From: Solwaraspora sp. WMMD791
Lineage (GTDB): Bacteria; Actinomycetota; Actinomycetes; Mycobacteriales; Micromonosporaceae
Direction of reading: 5' to 3'
NCBI RefSeq assembly: GCF_029581195.1
Contig: NZ_CP120737.1
Span: 1,612,001 to 1,676,000, forward strand
Length of the DNA stretch: 64,000 bases
In this document: positions 9,903-18,048 of the stretch, one piece after another
Numbering within the stretch: the stretch's first letter is position 1
Layout of the letters: each line of letters starts with the position of its first letter
Translations under genes and position numbers: made by a program
Notes under the pieces: generated by a model
What the model saw: only the letters and a program-made list of their open reading frames with translations
Databases searched by the model: none
What the model was told of the DNA's origin: nothing

Positions 9903-9943
9903 TGCACCGGCGCAGCGACCTGTCATCGGAAGCCGCCGGCTGA
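9902..9943 (+). other. 13-codon mini-ORF bridging ureG and ureD
   Basis: The ureG stop overlaps an ATG as TGATG at 9900-9904. This ATG opens MHRRSDLSSEAAG, whose stop overlaps the ureD ATG, again as TGATG (9941-9945). The sequence GCCGGCTGATGC occurs at both ends, suggesting the bridge arose by duplication of the junction. Translation is untested. Confidence 0.4.
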
Positions 9944-10722
9944 TGCGGGCCAGGGCGCGGCTGGTCGCCGAGGTCGACGCCGCCGGGCGGACCCGGCTGG
10001 CCAGCCTGCGCGGCGAACCACCGCTGGTGCTGCGCCGCACCGGCCCCCGGTCGGCCGCCGACACCGACGAGGCCGAGGTGCATCTGGTCGGGGCGGCGGC
10101 CGGCCCGCTCGGCGGTGACGACCTGCGACTGGAGGTCGAGGTCGGGGCGGGGGCGCGGTTGTGTCTGCGTACGGTCGCCGCGTCGCTGGCGCTGCCCGGA
10201 GCCGGCGGCGGCCGGTCGGTGCTGGAGATGGTGGTCCGGGTCGCGGCGGGCGGCGTGCTGCGCTGGCTGCCGGAGCCGCTGATCGCCGCCACCGGCTGCG
10301 ACCACGTCTCCCGGTCGGTGGTGGAGCTCGCCGACGGCGCGTCGCTGGTGTGGCGCGAGGAGCTGGTCTGCGGCCGGGCCGGCGAGGCACCCGGCGACGC
10401 CCGGATCGACACGGTCGTGCGGTACGCCGGCCGGACGCTGCTGCGCACCGACCTGGCGGTGGGGCCGCGCGCCGCCGGCTGGGCCGGGCCGGCGGTGCTG
10501 GCCGGGGCGAAGGCGACCGGTTCGGTGCTGGTGGTACGGCCGCAGTGGGCCGACGATGGCCTGCCGGCGGCCGCCCCGCTGGGGGCGGGCGCGGCGCTGC
10601 TGCCGCTGGCCGGTGGCCCGGCGGTGCTGGTCACCGCGACCGGGCCGACCGCCCATCAGGTCCGCGCCCACCTCGACAGCGCCGCGGCGGGGCGGGGCTC
10701 GGACAGCGTCGCCGCGCGGTGA
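9943..10722 (+). CDS. ureD: Urease accessory protein UreD
   Basis: 259 residues from ATG 9943. UreD (UreH) is poorly conserved in sequence, but the pattern fits: GDDLRLEVEVGAGARLCLRTVAASLALPG near the N-terminus, LRWLPEPLIAATGCDH in the middle (the PEP-x-I motif), and DGASLVWREELVCGRAGE. It binds apo-urease first and recruits UreF-UreG. Last gene of the operon; a hairpin follows two bases after the stop. Confidence 0.9.
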   Translation: MRARARLVAEVDAAGRTRLASLRGEPPLVLRRTGPRSAADTDEAEVHLVGAAAGPLGGDDLRLEVEVGAGARLCLRTVAASLALPGAGGGRSVLEMVVRVAAGGVLRWLPEPLIAATGCDHVSRSVVELADGASLVWREELVCGRAGEAPGDARIDTVVRYAGRTLLRTDLAVGPRAAGWAGPAVLAGAKATGSVLVVRPQWADDGLPAAAPLGAGAALLPLAGGPAVLVTATGPTAHQVRAHLDSAAAGRGSDSVAAR

Positions 10723-10723
10723 A

Positions 10724-10766
10724 TCTAGAAGGATCCGGCCGGTATCCTGACCGGAATTCTTCTAGA
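10724..10766 (+). terminator. Hairpin terminator of the urease operon
   Basis: TCTAGAAGGATCCGG (10724-10738) pairs with CCGGAATTCTTCTAGA (10751-10766) with a single bulge and a 12-nt loop. It starts directly after the ureD stop codon. AT-rich arms are unusual for this genome. Confidence 0.7.
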
Positions 10767-10777
10767 TCCACCGATGG

Positions 10778-11812
10778 GTGGGGCGGAACGTGGACGGTGA
10801 CCGGAGTCCGACGCAGCGCACGCTGACCCGCGACGACGTCGAGCACTACATCGAGTCGTCGTTCGACCGGCCGCCGTCCGTGGTCGACGGTGCGCCGCTG
10901 ACCGGCGGTGGCTTCGCCGCCGTCTGGTCGGTCGAGCTGGCCGACGCGCGCAGCGTGGTGCTCAAGGTCGGCCCGCCACCGCAGGTGCCGCTGCTGCGCT
11001 ACGAGCGCGGGATGATCGCCGCCGAAGCACGCTACCTGCGGCTGGTGGCGGCCCATGCGCCGCAGGTGCCGGTACCGGCGCTGCTGCACCACGGCGTCGA
11101 CCCCGACGGCGGCGGCTGGCTGATCGTCGACCGGCTGCCCGGACGCAACCTGCCGGCTCTCGCCGACTGCGCGGAGCCGCCCGACGACAGCGCCGCCCGC
11201 CACGATCTCGGGGTGGCGTACGCGGCGCTTCACCAGGTCACCGGCGAACGGTTCGGCTACGACGGCGGCCGGGCCAGCGCGGCGACCTGGGCGGCGGCGT
11301 TCACCGCGATCGTCGACGACCTGCTCGCCGACGCCGTCGACTGGTCGGTGCCGCTGCCGGTGCCCGCCGACGAGATCCGGTCACTCGTCGCGCGGCACGC
11401 CGGGCTCCTCGACACGGTACGCCGACCGGCGCTGCTGCACTGGGACGGCTGGGACGGCAACGTGCTCGCCGCCCCGGACGCGCACGGCGTACTGCGGATG
11501 ACGGGCCTGGTCGACGGCGAACGGTTCCTCTACGGCGACCCGGTGATGGATCTGGTGTCGCCACTGCTGTTGCGGCGCGCGGAGCAGGAGCCCGAGCATC
11601 CGTTCCTGCGGGGCTACCGGTCCGCCGCCGGCGACACGGCGGTCGACCTCGACGACCAGGCGGTACGCCGCCGACTCGCCCTCTACCGGCTGCATCTGTA
11701 TCTGCTGATGCTGGTGGAGATGCCGAGCCGGCAGATGGTCGACCCGGGCCGGTCGGAGTTGCTGACCGACCTGCTGGCGCGGGAGTTCACCGCCGCGTCC
11801 GGCCGGGCTTAG
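10778..11812 (+). CDS. Aminoglycoside phosphotransferase (APH)-family kinase
   Basis: 344 residues from GTG 10778; a second GTG at 10790 is equally possible. N-lobe elements: TGGGFAAVWSVEL as the nucleotide loop and VVLKVGP with the ATP-binding lysine. The catalytic loop is LLHWDGWDGNVL, fitting the H-x-D-x4-N brace, with Trp between His and Asp. The later VDGERFLYGDPVMDL carries the metal-binding acidic motif. Members phosphorylate small molecules such as aminoglycosides or homoserine; the substrate is not predictable. Its last 26 bases overlap the convergent gene at 11787. Confidence 0.8.
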   Translation: MGRNVDGDRSPTQRTLTRDDVEHYIESSFDRPPSVVDGAPLTGGGFAAVWSVELADARSVVLKVGPPPQVPLLRYERGMIAAEARYLRLVAAHAPQVPVPALLHHGVDPDGGGWLIVDRLPGRNLPALADCAEPPDDSAARHDLGVAYAALHQVTGERFGYDGGRASAATWAAAFTAIVDDLLADAVDWSVPLPVPADEIRSLVARHAGLLDTVRRPALLHWDGWDGNVLAAPDAHGVLRMTGLVDGERFLYGDPVMDLVSPLLLRRAEQEPEHPFLRGYRSAAGDTAVDLDDQAVRRRLALYRLHLYLLMLVEMPSRQMVDPGRSELLTDLLAREFTAASGRA

Positions 11813-12677
11813 GCGCGAGCCGCGCGTTCGGCATGTGGACGACGCGCAGGAACGCCGGTAGCCGCCATGGTCGGGGCCCGCCGATGACGACGTCGCGGCG
11901 CAGCGCGGCCAGGGCGGTGCTGGTCCGGCCGAACAGCATCAGGTTGAACCGGGCGGGACGGAACCGTACCCGGACGTCGACGGGGTCGTCGGAGGGTGCG
12001 AGCCGGATCCGGCGGTCGCCGAGCACGATCGTCGCGGTCGGTGTGTACGCGGAGCGGAACTGCACCGCGATCGGGTGTTTCGGCATCGGCAGCGTGGTGT
12101 CCAGCAGGACGCCGTAGTCGTGGTGGAGCATGCCGAGGAAGAACTGGTCCCAGTAGAGGGCGGCGTGGTCGTCGGGGATCGGCCAGGGGCGGCGTACCGC
12201 CCGCGCCATGTCCCAGCCGTGCACCAGCAGCTCGTTGACCAGGTGGGCAAGCAGACCGCAGACGGTGACCCGGGCGTCGCCGAGCCACGGCACGGTCGTC
12301 TCCGGCGGCGTGCGGGTGGTCGCCGTCAGGATCGCGTCGATCGCCTCGCCGAGCAGGGCTGCGAGGCGATCGGGCTCACGTTCGGTGAAGTGCCGCAGTA
12401 CGTGGGCGTTGACGTCGGCGACGGTGTCGACGTTCGTGGCGGGCAGGATCGTATCGAGGTCCGGTACCTGCACCGCCATCTCGCTGTCCTCGACGAGCGA
12501 GACGTAGAGCAGCGCGATGCTGAGCACGTGTGCGGCGGAGTCGGCGACCGTCCACTCGGGGGTGGCCATTGCGGTCGGGTCGGTGCCGTCGGTCAGCAGC
12601 GACCGGAACCGGTCACCTTCGACGCGCAACGCAGTCCGGGCAAGCGTCCAGCGCTGCGCGGGGACGGCGTAGGTCAT
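11787..12677 (-). CDS. Maleylpyruvate isomerase-family mycothiol-dependent protein
   Basis: 296 residues from ATG 12677. The N-terminal DinB-like four-helix domain (about 1-170) contains the conserved metal-site histidines: DSAAHVLSIA, then HLVNELLVHGWDMARA, the pattern of mycothiol-dependent maleylpyruvate isomerases. The C-terminal portion (about 190-285) looks like the SCP2-like domain often attached. The reaction is not known; mycothiol dependence is family knowledge. The C-terminal codons overlap the APH-family gene on the opposite strand. Confidence 0.7.
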   Translation of the reverse strand: MTYAVPAQRWTLARTALRVEGDRFRSLLTDGTDPTAMATPEWTVADSAAHVLSIALLYVSLVEDSEMAVQVPDLDTILPATNVDTVADVNAHVLRHFTEREPDRLAALLGEAIDAILTATTRTPPETTVPWLGDARVTVCGLLAHLVNELLVHGWDMARAVRRPWPIPDDHAALYWDQFFLGMLHHDYGVLLDTTLPMPKHPIAVQFRSAYTPTATIVLGDRRIRLAPSDDPVDVRVRFRPARFNLMLFGRTSTALAALRRDVVIGGPRPWRLPAFLRVVHMPNARLAPKPGRTRR

Positions 12678-12733
12678 CGGATCACCGTCGCACCGCCACT
12701 GTCGGCGGCCTTCTTCCAGATTGCGCTGTTCAG

Positions 12734-13534
12734 TCAGGCGCGGCAGAGGATCTCGCCGTGCAGGATGGCGAACCAGCCGTCGGGGGCGTCGGCCCAGCGA
12801 CGCCAGCCGGCGGAGAGACGGTCGAGGTCGGCCGCGGTGGCGGTGCCGGCGGCGAGGACCTGGCGGGCCATCGCGGAGGCGACGATGCGGTCGGACCACA
12901 TCCCGCCCCACCAGCGGCGGTCGGAGTCGGTGGCGTAACACCAGACAGAAGCGCCGGGAGTGATGTCGCGAAAGCCGGCGGCCTGCGCCCAGGAGAGCAG
13001 TCGGCGTCCGGCGTCCGGCTCGCCGCCGTTGGCACGGGCGGTGGCCTGGTAGAGCGCGAGCCACTCGTCGAGCTCGGGGACGGCGGGATGCCAGGCGAAG
13101 CGGTCGTAGTCGCTGTCGCGGGCCGCGACCACTCCGCCGGGCCGGCAGACCCGGCGCATCTCGGCGAGTGCGCGGACCGGGTCGGCGACGTGCTGAAGGA
13201 CCTGGTGGGCGTGGACCACGTCGAACGTGTCGTCGGGGAACGGCAGCTCGTGGACGTCGGCCGTGGTGAAGTCGACAGTCGTGACGCCCCGGGCCTGCGC
13301 TTCGGCGCGCGACAGCGACAGCGCGTCGTCGGTGACCTCGGTGGCGGTGACGCGACCGGGGGCGACGAGGGCGGCGAGGTCCATGGTGATGGTGCCGGGG
13401 CCGGCGCCGATGTCGAGCAGCGTCTGGCCGGGGTGCAGGTGCGGCAGCAGGTACGCCGCCGAGTTCTCGGCGGTGCGCCACCGGTGGGAGCGCAGCACCG
13501 ACTCGTGATGCCCGTGCGTGTATACGGCTGACAT
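12734..13534 (-). CDS. Class I SAM-dependent methyltransferase
   Basis: 266 residues from ATG 13534 (MSAVYTHGHHESVL). Motif I is LLDIGAGPGTITMDLA (about residues 43-58), the acidic post-I residue lies in VTATEVTDDAL, motif II/III in DVHELPFPDDTFDVVHAHQVLQHV, and VCRPGGVVAARD follows. The layout matches UbiE/Methyltransf_11 enzymes. The substrate is unknown. It lies 56 bp upstream of the isomerase-family gene on the same strand and may share its transcript. Confidence 0.85.
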   Translation of the reverse strand: MSAVYTHGHHESVLRSHRWRTAENSAAYLLPHLHPGQTLLDIGAGPGTITMDLAALVAPGRVTATEVTDDALSLSRAEAQARGVTTVDFTTADVHELPFPDDTFDVVHAHQVLQHVADPVRALAEMRRVCRPGGVVAARDSDYDRFAWHPAVPELDEWLALYQATARANGGEPDAGRRLLSWAQAAGFRDITPGASVWCYATDSDRRWWGGMWSDRIVASAMARQVLAAGTATAADLDRLSAGWRRWADAPDGWFAILHGEILCRA

Positions 13535-13578
13535 GCCCCGACAATAGCCCTGGCGTCTCGCTATTCGGGAGCACTTTC

Positions 13579-14322
13579 TCATATGTTGAACGAGCGCATC
13601 CGGTCGGTGCGGCAGCGGCGCTCGGCCGCCTCGGCCGACGCGACGACCCGGGCACGGTCGGCGCGCTCACTCCGGCGCTGGTCGGCGCCGCTGGCCACCT
13701 CACGCCAAGCGACCACCAGCAGCGTCAACACCCCGGCCGTGGCAAAGGACCACCACGCGATCGCCGGTGGATCCGCGCACAGCCCGGCGACAAGAGCGAT
13801 GACCCCCAGCAGGCAGCCGCCGCACCCCACGCTGCCGAAGAACGTGGCGGTCGCGGAATCGATTGGTGACAGCCGGCGCAGCCTCCGGCGGTGGTCGACC
13901 GGCTGCGGAGTCCACAGGGTCATCCCGTACCGGGCCAGGAACTCGTCGGTGACCCTCTGGTCGGTCAGGCTGCCCGGACGCGGGCCGCCGGCCGCGACAC
14001 CGCCGGGCCAACCCTGATCCCGGTACGGAGCCAGATCGACCGGGCGCGCCCTACGCCGGCCCTGCGCCTTCGCCGCCCGGCGGCCCTGCTGGAACCGGGC
14101 CACCTCGGCGAGCCACACCCGCCGGCTGGCCTCCAACGCGGACATCGCCGATTCGAGCGCTGCCGGATCGTCCAGCGACCCGAAGCGCTCCCGCAGGTGG
14201 CGCAGGGTCGTCCCGACGCCGTACGGAGCGTACCGGCGCAGGCAGCGCCGCCAGGCGGTCACCCGCAGGTGCACCGGTTTCGCGGGGTCCCGTACGGCTC
14301 GCGCGTCACTGGCGAAGCTCAC
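13579..14322 (-). CDS. Putative membrane protein with two transmembrane helices
   Basis: 247 residues from GTG 14322, with no clear ribosome-binding site. The N-terminal 150 residues are soluble and strongly basic (several Arg-rich helices such as GRRAAKAQGRRRARP). Two membrane segments follow at about 165-187 (FFGSVGCGGCLLGVIALVAGL) and 192-210, then a charged helical tail. No family recognised. It ends 44 bp before the start of the methyltransferase on the same strand. Confidence 0.55.
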   Translation of the reverse strand: MSFASDARAVRDPAKPVHLRVTAWRRCLRRYAPYGVGTTLRHLRERFGSLDDPAALESAMSALEASRRVWLAEVARFQQGRRAAKAQGRRRARPVDLAPYRDQGWPGGVAAGGPRPGSLTDQRVTDEFLARYGMTLWTPQPVDHRRRLRRLSPIDSATATFFGSVGCGGCLLGVIALVAGLCADPPAIAWWSFATAGVLTLLVVAWREVASGADQRRSERADRARVVASAEAAERRCRTDRMRSFNI

Positions 14323-14374
14323 GGCGGAAAGCTAGCCGCACGGCCGCTGACCTCGCAGCCGGATTCCCGCTGGC

Positions 14375-14563
14375 TCAGCTCGCCCTGGGCGGCCGGTTCT
14401 CCTGGATCCATCGCTCGACGTCGGCCTTCAGCCACACCGAGCCCATGGCAAGTTCGGCGACCGGCTCCGGAAATCCCTTGCTGCGGGTAATCACGTGAAC
14501 CCGTTGACGGGAGACGCCGAGCATGCTCCCGATCTCGGCCGCACCGACCAGTTCAAGGTTCAC
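14375..14563 (-). CDS. AlpA/excisionase-like small HTH protein
   Basis: 62 residues from GTG 14563. The sequence LVGAAEIGSMLGVSRQRVHVITRSKGFPEP followed by a small wing and WLKADVERWIQEN is the MerR-like/AlpA winged-helix plan used by excisionases and small regulators. There is no integrase or other mobile-element gene nearby, so a stand-alone regulator is likely. It is divergent from the XRE regulator at 14631 across 67 bp. Confidence 0.7.
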   Translation of the reverse strand: MNLELVGAAEIGSMLGVSRQRVHVITRSKGFPEPVAELAMGSVWLKADVERWIQENRPPRAS

Positions 14564-14630
14564 GACCTTGATACTGACCGTAGGCTCAAGCCGTTGACAT
14601 AAGCCAACGTCATGATTCACGCTATCGGGT

Positions 14631-15578
14631 ATGACTGGCAGGGGCGGCGGCGGAGGGGCCGCGACGTACGGCGGAAGAACGGCCCGGGCGGCGGGCGCCA
14701 ACGCGCAGGCGGGTGGGACGGCGCTGCTGCGGCGCCAGGTGGGGCGCTGGTTGGCGGCGCTGCGCCACGAGGCCGGGCTGTCCCAGGACACCGCCGCCGA
14801 CAAACTTCACCGGGGCAGCGGCACCCTGTGGCGGATCGAGGCCGGTGACCTGCGGATCCGCTGGAACGCGGCGGACATGTCGGCACTGTGCCAGCTGTAC
14901 GGGGCCGACGACGGGACCACCGAACGCCTGCTCGCCCTGGCAGCGGAGATCGACCGCCCAGCCCGGGGCCGCTGGTGGCACGACGAGCTGACCGGGCCGC
15001 CGGTCGACGCCGACCCGTACCCGACGTTCGAGCAGTCCGCGACGATGATCCGCTGCTACGGCCAGACGATGATCCCGGACCTGCTGCAGACCCCCGGGTA
15101 CGCCGAGGCGGTGCTGAGCTGCCCGGCCGGTCTGCGCAGCGACGACGAGATCGCCGCCCGCCTCGACCAGTTGGCCGCCAGGCAGCGGCACCTGCTGACC
15201 CATCCGCACCCGCCGGCGGTGCAGGTGATCGTCAACGAAAGTGCACTACGGCGTACCGTCGGCGGCCCGGCTGCGATGCGGGCCCAGCTCGACCACCTGC
15301 GCTCGCTCGCGATCACGCCGGGGTTCTCGGTGCGGGTGCTGCCGCATGCCGGCGGCGCGCACGCCGGCATGACCAACTCGTTCACCCTGCTGCGCTTCGC
15401 CGCGACCACGATGGCTCCCGGACGGCAGGTGGCCGCGCCGGGGCTGGTCCGGCTCGGCACCCTGACCGGGACGATGTACCTCGACCAGTTGGCGCACGTC
15501 GCCGCGTACGAGCAGGTCTGGTCCGACCTGGCCACCCGAGCGCAGCCGACACGGAAAGGCAACGGGGCAGCAAAGTGA
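14631..15578 (+). CDS. XRE-family regulator with DUF5753 domain
   Basis: 315 residues from ATG 14631. After a Gly/Ala-rich head, the HTH lies at about 35-85 (WLAALRHEAGLSQDTAADKL, then GTLWRIEAGDLRI). The remainder is the DUF5753 ligand/dimerisation region, recognised by RWWHDEL, the YGQTMIPDLLQTPGYAEAVL stretch and late FTLLRF. Such regulators are usually followed by a DUF397 gene. None is present here: after the stop there is only an 11-codon GTG frame overlapping as GTGA, and then the guanidine riboswitch. Confidence 0.85.
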   Translation: MTGRGGGGGAATYGGRTARAAGANAQAGGTALLRRQVGRWLAALRHEAGLSQDTAADKLHRGSGTLWRIEAGDLRIRWNAADMSALCQLYGADDGTTERLLALAAEIDRPARGRWWHDELTGPPVDADPYPTFEQSATMIRCYGQTMIPDLLQTPGYAEAVLSCPAGLRSDDEIAARLDQLAARQRHLLTHPHPPAVQVIVNESALRRTVGGPAAMRAQLDHLRSLAITPGFSVRVLPHAGGAHAGMTNSFTLLRFAATTMAPGRQVAAPGLVRLGTLTGTMYLDQLAHVAAYEQVWSDLATRAQPTRKGNGAAK

Positions 15579-15618
15579 CCGAAACCACAGCGGCGTCTAC
15601 TCCGAGGTGACTCACCAA

Positions 15619-15760
15619 CGGTGAGGCGCACCTAGGGTTCCGCCGCCGCCGGGCAGCCAGAGACGGGCAGCCGACGACGGGACTGGTCCAAGAGGTGCAG
15701 GCGCTGGACCGCCGACACGGGCGGGCGCGGCGTTCCACGGCGGGACAAAAGCCCGGGAGG
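15619..15760 (+). ncRNA. Guanidine-I riboswitch (ykkC class)
   Basis: The conserved ykkC blocks appear in order and spacing: CTAGGGTTCCG (15632-15642), ACTGGTCCAAGAG (15682-15694), ACACGG (15715-15720) and GGGACAAAAGCCCGGGAG (15742-15759). Variable GC stems lie between them. These blocks are diagnostic of the aptamer that binds guanidinium and switches on guanidine export, transport or degradation genes. It lies 52 nt upstream of the hydrolase start and should control that gene and the following importer. The third G of the usual GGTCCGAGAG is A here. Confidence 0.93.
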
Positions 15761-15790
15761 CAGCCGGATGTCTGGCTGTGCCTCAGCCAG
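15761..15790 (+). promoter_or_regulatory. Probable expression platform of the guanidine riboswitch
   Basis: CAGCC (15761-15765), immediately after the aptamer, can pair with GGCTG (15774-15778). The same GGCTG can instead form a 7-bp stem CTGGCTG/CAGCCAG (15772-15778 with 15784-15790). These are mutually exclusive hairpins placed between the aptamer and the GGAGG ribosome-binding site at 15801. Confidence 0.5.
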
Positions 15791-15811
15791 GCCCTCATTC
15801 GGAGGTGCCCC

Positions 15812-16972
15812 GTGGGCTTCCACCACCATCATCACCACAATCACCAGCACCGCGACGAGCAGCAAGGACCGGAGCTGCACGGCAACTACGGCCCGGAGGC
15901 GGCGTACGCGGTCGCCCGCGAAGCCGAACTGCCCACCACCAAGTGGGAAGAGGAGATCGCCCGCGGCCTGGAGTACGGCCTGCCCGGCGCGGACTCGATC
16001 GTCGACAAGCGGATCCCGACGTTCTCCCGTGGGGAGTTGCCGCACTTCGCCGGGATCAACACCTTCCTGAAGGCGCCGTACGTCGAGGACGTGCGTCGCT
16101 GTGGCGAGTACGACGTGGCGGTGCTCGGCGCACCGTTCGACGGTGGTACGACGTACCGCTCGGGGACCCGGTTCGGTCCACAGGGCATCCGCAAGATCTC
16201 CGCGCTGTACGGGCCGTACTCGTTCGAACTCGGTGTCGACCTGCGCGAGTCGATCACCATCGCCGACCTCGGCGACGTCTTCACCATCCCGGCGAACATC
16301 GAGAAGACCTTCGACCAGATCTCCAAGGCGGTCAGCCACGTCTACTCCTCCGGGGCGTTCCCGGTGGTGCTCGGCGGGGACCACTCGATCGGCTACCCGA
16401 CGGTGCGCGGTGTCGCCGAACACCTCGACGGCAACCTCGGCATCATCCACTTCGACCGGCACGTCGACACCCAGGAGACCGACCTCGACGAGCGGATGCA
16501 CACCACCCCGTGGTTCCACGCCACCGACATCCCGAACGTGCCGCCGAAGAACCTGGTGCAGATCGGCATCGGCGGCTGGCAGGCCCCCCGCCCGGGAGTC
16601 AAGGTCGGCCGGGAACGCGGCACCACGATCATGACGGTCACCGACTGCGTCGAGATGGGCATCGAGGCCGCCGCCGAGAAGGCCCTGGAGGTCGCCTGGG
16701 ACGGGGCCGAGGCGGTCTGGCTGTCGTTCGACGTGGACTGTCTGGACGCCGCGTTCGTGCCCGGCACCGGCTGGCCCGAGCCGGGCGGTTTCCTGCCCCG
16801 CGAGGTGCTCAAGTTCATCCAGCTGATCGCCGAGAAGCCCCTCGCGGGCATCGAAGTGGTGGAGTGCTCGCCGCCGTACGACAACGCCGACATCACCTCG
16901 CTGATCGCCACCCGGGTCATCTGCGACACCCTCGGCTGCCTGGTCCGCGCCGGACACCTGCCGCGCCGCTGA
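15812..16972 (+). CDS. gdmH: Probable Ni-dependent guanidine hydrolase (ureohydrolase family)
   Basis: 386 residues from GTG 15812, 6 nt after GGAGG. The ureohydrolase fold is clear: GAPFDGGTTYRSGTRFGP, metal ligands in GGDHS (H191), HFDRHVDT (D215, H217, D219) and SFDVDCLD (D307, D309). It differs from agmatinases in Arg216 inside the HFDxH motif and in Trp321 (PGTGWPEPGG, usually Thr), changes compatible with a small substrate pocket. The N-terminus begins MGFHHHHHHNHQH, a native metal-binding tail. Gene order with a guanidine-I riboswitch and an importer fits Sll1077-type guanidine hydrolase (guanidine to urea plus ammonia) better than agmatinase. The specificity is inferred. Confidence 0.85.
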   Translation: MGFHHHHHHNHQHRDEQQGPELHGNYGPEAAYAVAREAELPTTKWEEEIARGLEYGLPGADSIVDKRIPTFSRGELPHFAGINTFLKAPYVEDVRRCGEYDVAVLGAPFDGGTTYRSGTRFGPQGIRKISALYGPYSFELGVDLRESITIADLGDVFTIPANIEKTFDQISKAVSHVYSSGAFPVVLGGDHSIGYPTVRGVAEHLDGNLGIIHFDRHVDTQETDLDERMHTTPWFHATDIPNVPPKNLVQIGIGGWQAPRPGVKVGRERGTTIMTVTDCVEMGIEAAAEKALEVAWDGAEAVWLSFDVDCLDAAFVPGTGWPEPGGFLPREVLKFIQLIAEKPLAGIEVVECSPPYDNADITSLIATRVICDTLGCLVRAGHLPRR

Positions 16973-17019
16973 GCCCCAGAAACACCTCCCCCACAATCCC
17001 CTCACGCAGGAGGACATAG

Positions 17020-18048
17020 ATGCGACGTACCGCCAGATCTTCCCGCCGATCCCCCACCCGCCGCCTGGTCTCGGCCGTCTGCGCGGCGATACTGCTGGTC
17101 ACCGCCGCCGGCTGCGGCGACAGCGAGCCCGATGGCGACGGCTCGACCACCGTACGGTTGGGGTTCAGCGCCTGGCCGGGCTGGTTCCCCTGGCAGGTCG
17201 CGCAGGAGCAGGGCCTGTTCGAAGCCAACGGGGTCGACGTCGAGTTGACCTACTTCGACAGCTACACCGACAGCCTGACCGCGCTGGCCACCGGCAACCT
17301 GGACGCCAACAGTCAGACCCTCAACGACACGCTGTCGTCGGTCAGCGGCGGCGCGGCGCAGACCGTGGTGCTGGTCAACGACAACTCGACCGGCAACGAC
17401 CAGATCATCGCCGCGCCGGGAATCGACTCGGTCGCCGACCTGGCCGGTAAGCGGGTGGCGATCGAGGAAGGCACCGTCGACCACTACCTGCTGCTGTTGG
17501 CGCTGGCCGAGGCCGGGCTGAGCGCCGACGACGTCGAGATCAGCCCGCTGCTGACCGACGCGGCCGCCGCCGCGTTCCTCGCCGGGCAGGTCGACGCGGT
17601 CGGGGCGTTCGCCCCGTTCACCACCACCGCGCTGGGCCGCGAGGGCAGCAGGGCGATCGCCACCTCGGCGGACTTCCCCGGCGCGATCCCCGACCACCTG
17701 GTGTTCGACTCGGCGTTCGTGGCCGCGCATCCGGAGCAGGTACAGGCCGTGGTGGACACCTGGTTCGACACCATCGGCTGGATCGCCGACAACCCGGACG
17801 AGGCCGTCGGGATCATGGCGGCCAAGGCGGGGGTCAGCGTCGAGGACTACCGCACGTACGACGCCGGGACGACGATCTTCGACCTGGCCGACAACCAGGC
17901 GGCGTTCGCACCGGGCGACACCCCGGCGAACCTGGACTTCCAGGCCCGGTCGATCGCCGAGTTCCTGGTGGAGACCGGCCTGGTGGACGAGGCACCACCG
18001 TTGGACGGGCTGCTCGACGGACAGTTCGTGGCGGCGGTCTCGCCGTGA
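17020..18048 (+). CDS. ABC importer substrate-binding lipoprotein, probably for guanidine
   Basis: 342 residues from ATG 17020 with a strong GGAGG. An Arg-rich leader ends in the lipobox LVTAAGC (Cys about 31), so the protein is anchored outside the membrane; the RRSPTRR run may also allow Tat export. The rest is an NMT1/SsuA-type periplasmic-binding fold (LGFSAWPGWFPWQVAQEQGLFE, later FAPFTTTALG). The family carries nitrate, sulfonates, taurine or thiamine precursors. Its place 47 bp after the hydrolase and under the same riboswitch suggests guanidine. It overlaps the permease gene by GTGA. Confidence 0.85.
   Translation: MRRTARSSRRSPTRRLVSAVCAAILLVTAAGCGDSEPDGDGSTTVRLGFSAWPGWFPWQVAQEQGLFEANGVDVELTYFDSYTDSLTALATGNLDANSQTLNDTLSSVSGGAAQTVVLVNDNSTGNDQIIAAPGIDSVADLAGKRVAIEEGTVDHYLLLLALAEAGLSADDVEISPLLTDAAAAAFLAGQVDAVGAFAPFTTTALGREGSRAIATSADFPGAIPDHLVFDSAFVAAHPEQVQAVVDTWFDTIGWIADNPDEAVGIMAAKAGVSVEDYRTYDAGTTIFDLADNQAAFAPGDTPANLDFQARSIAEFLVETGLVDEAPPLDGLLDGQFVAAVSP

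Noticed and set aside
14375-14563. Excisionase of an integrated element
   Set aside because: No integrase, attachment repeats or tRNA target nearby; a stand-alone AlpA-like regulator is simpler.
15575-15610. 11-codon GTG frame after the first XRE regulator as a DUF397 remnant
   Set aside because: Too short and without any DUF397 residue pattern; probably chance overlap of GTGA.
15812-16972. Agmatinase (speB) as the simple annotation
   Set aside because: The riboswitch, importer, Arg216 and Trp321 all favour guanidine hydrolase. Agmatinase remains the alternative if enzymology disagrees.
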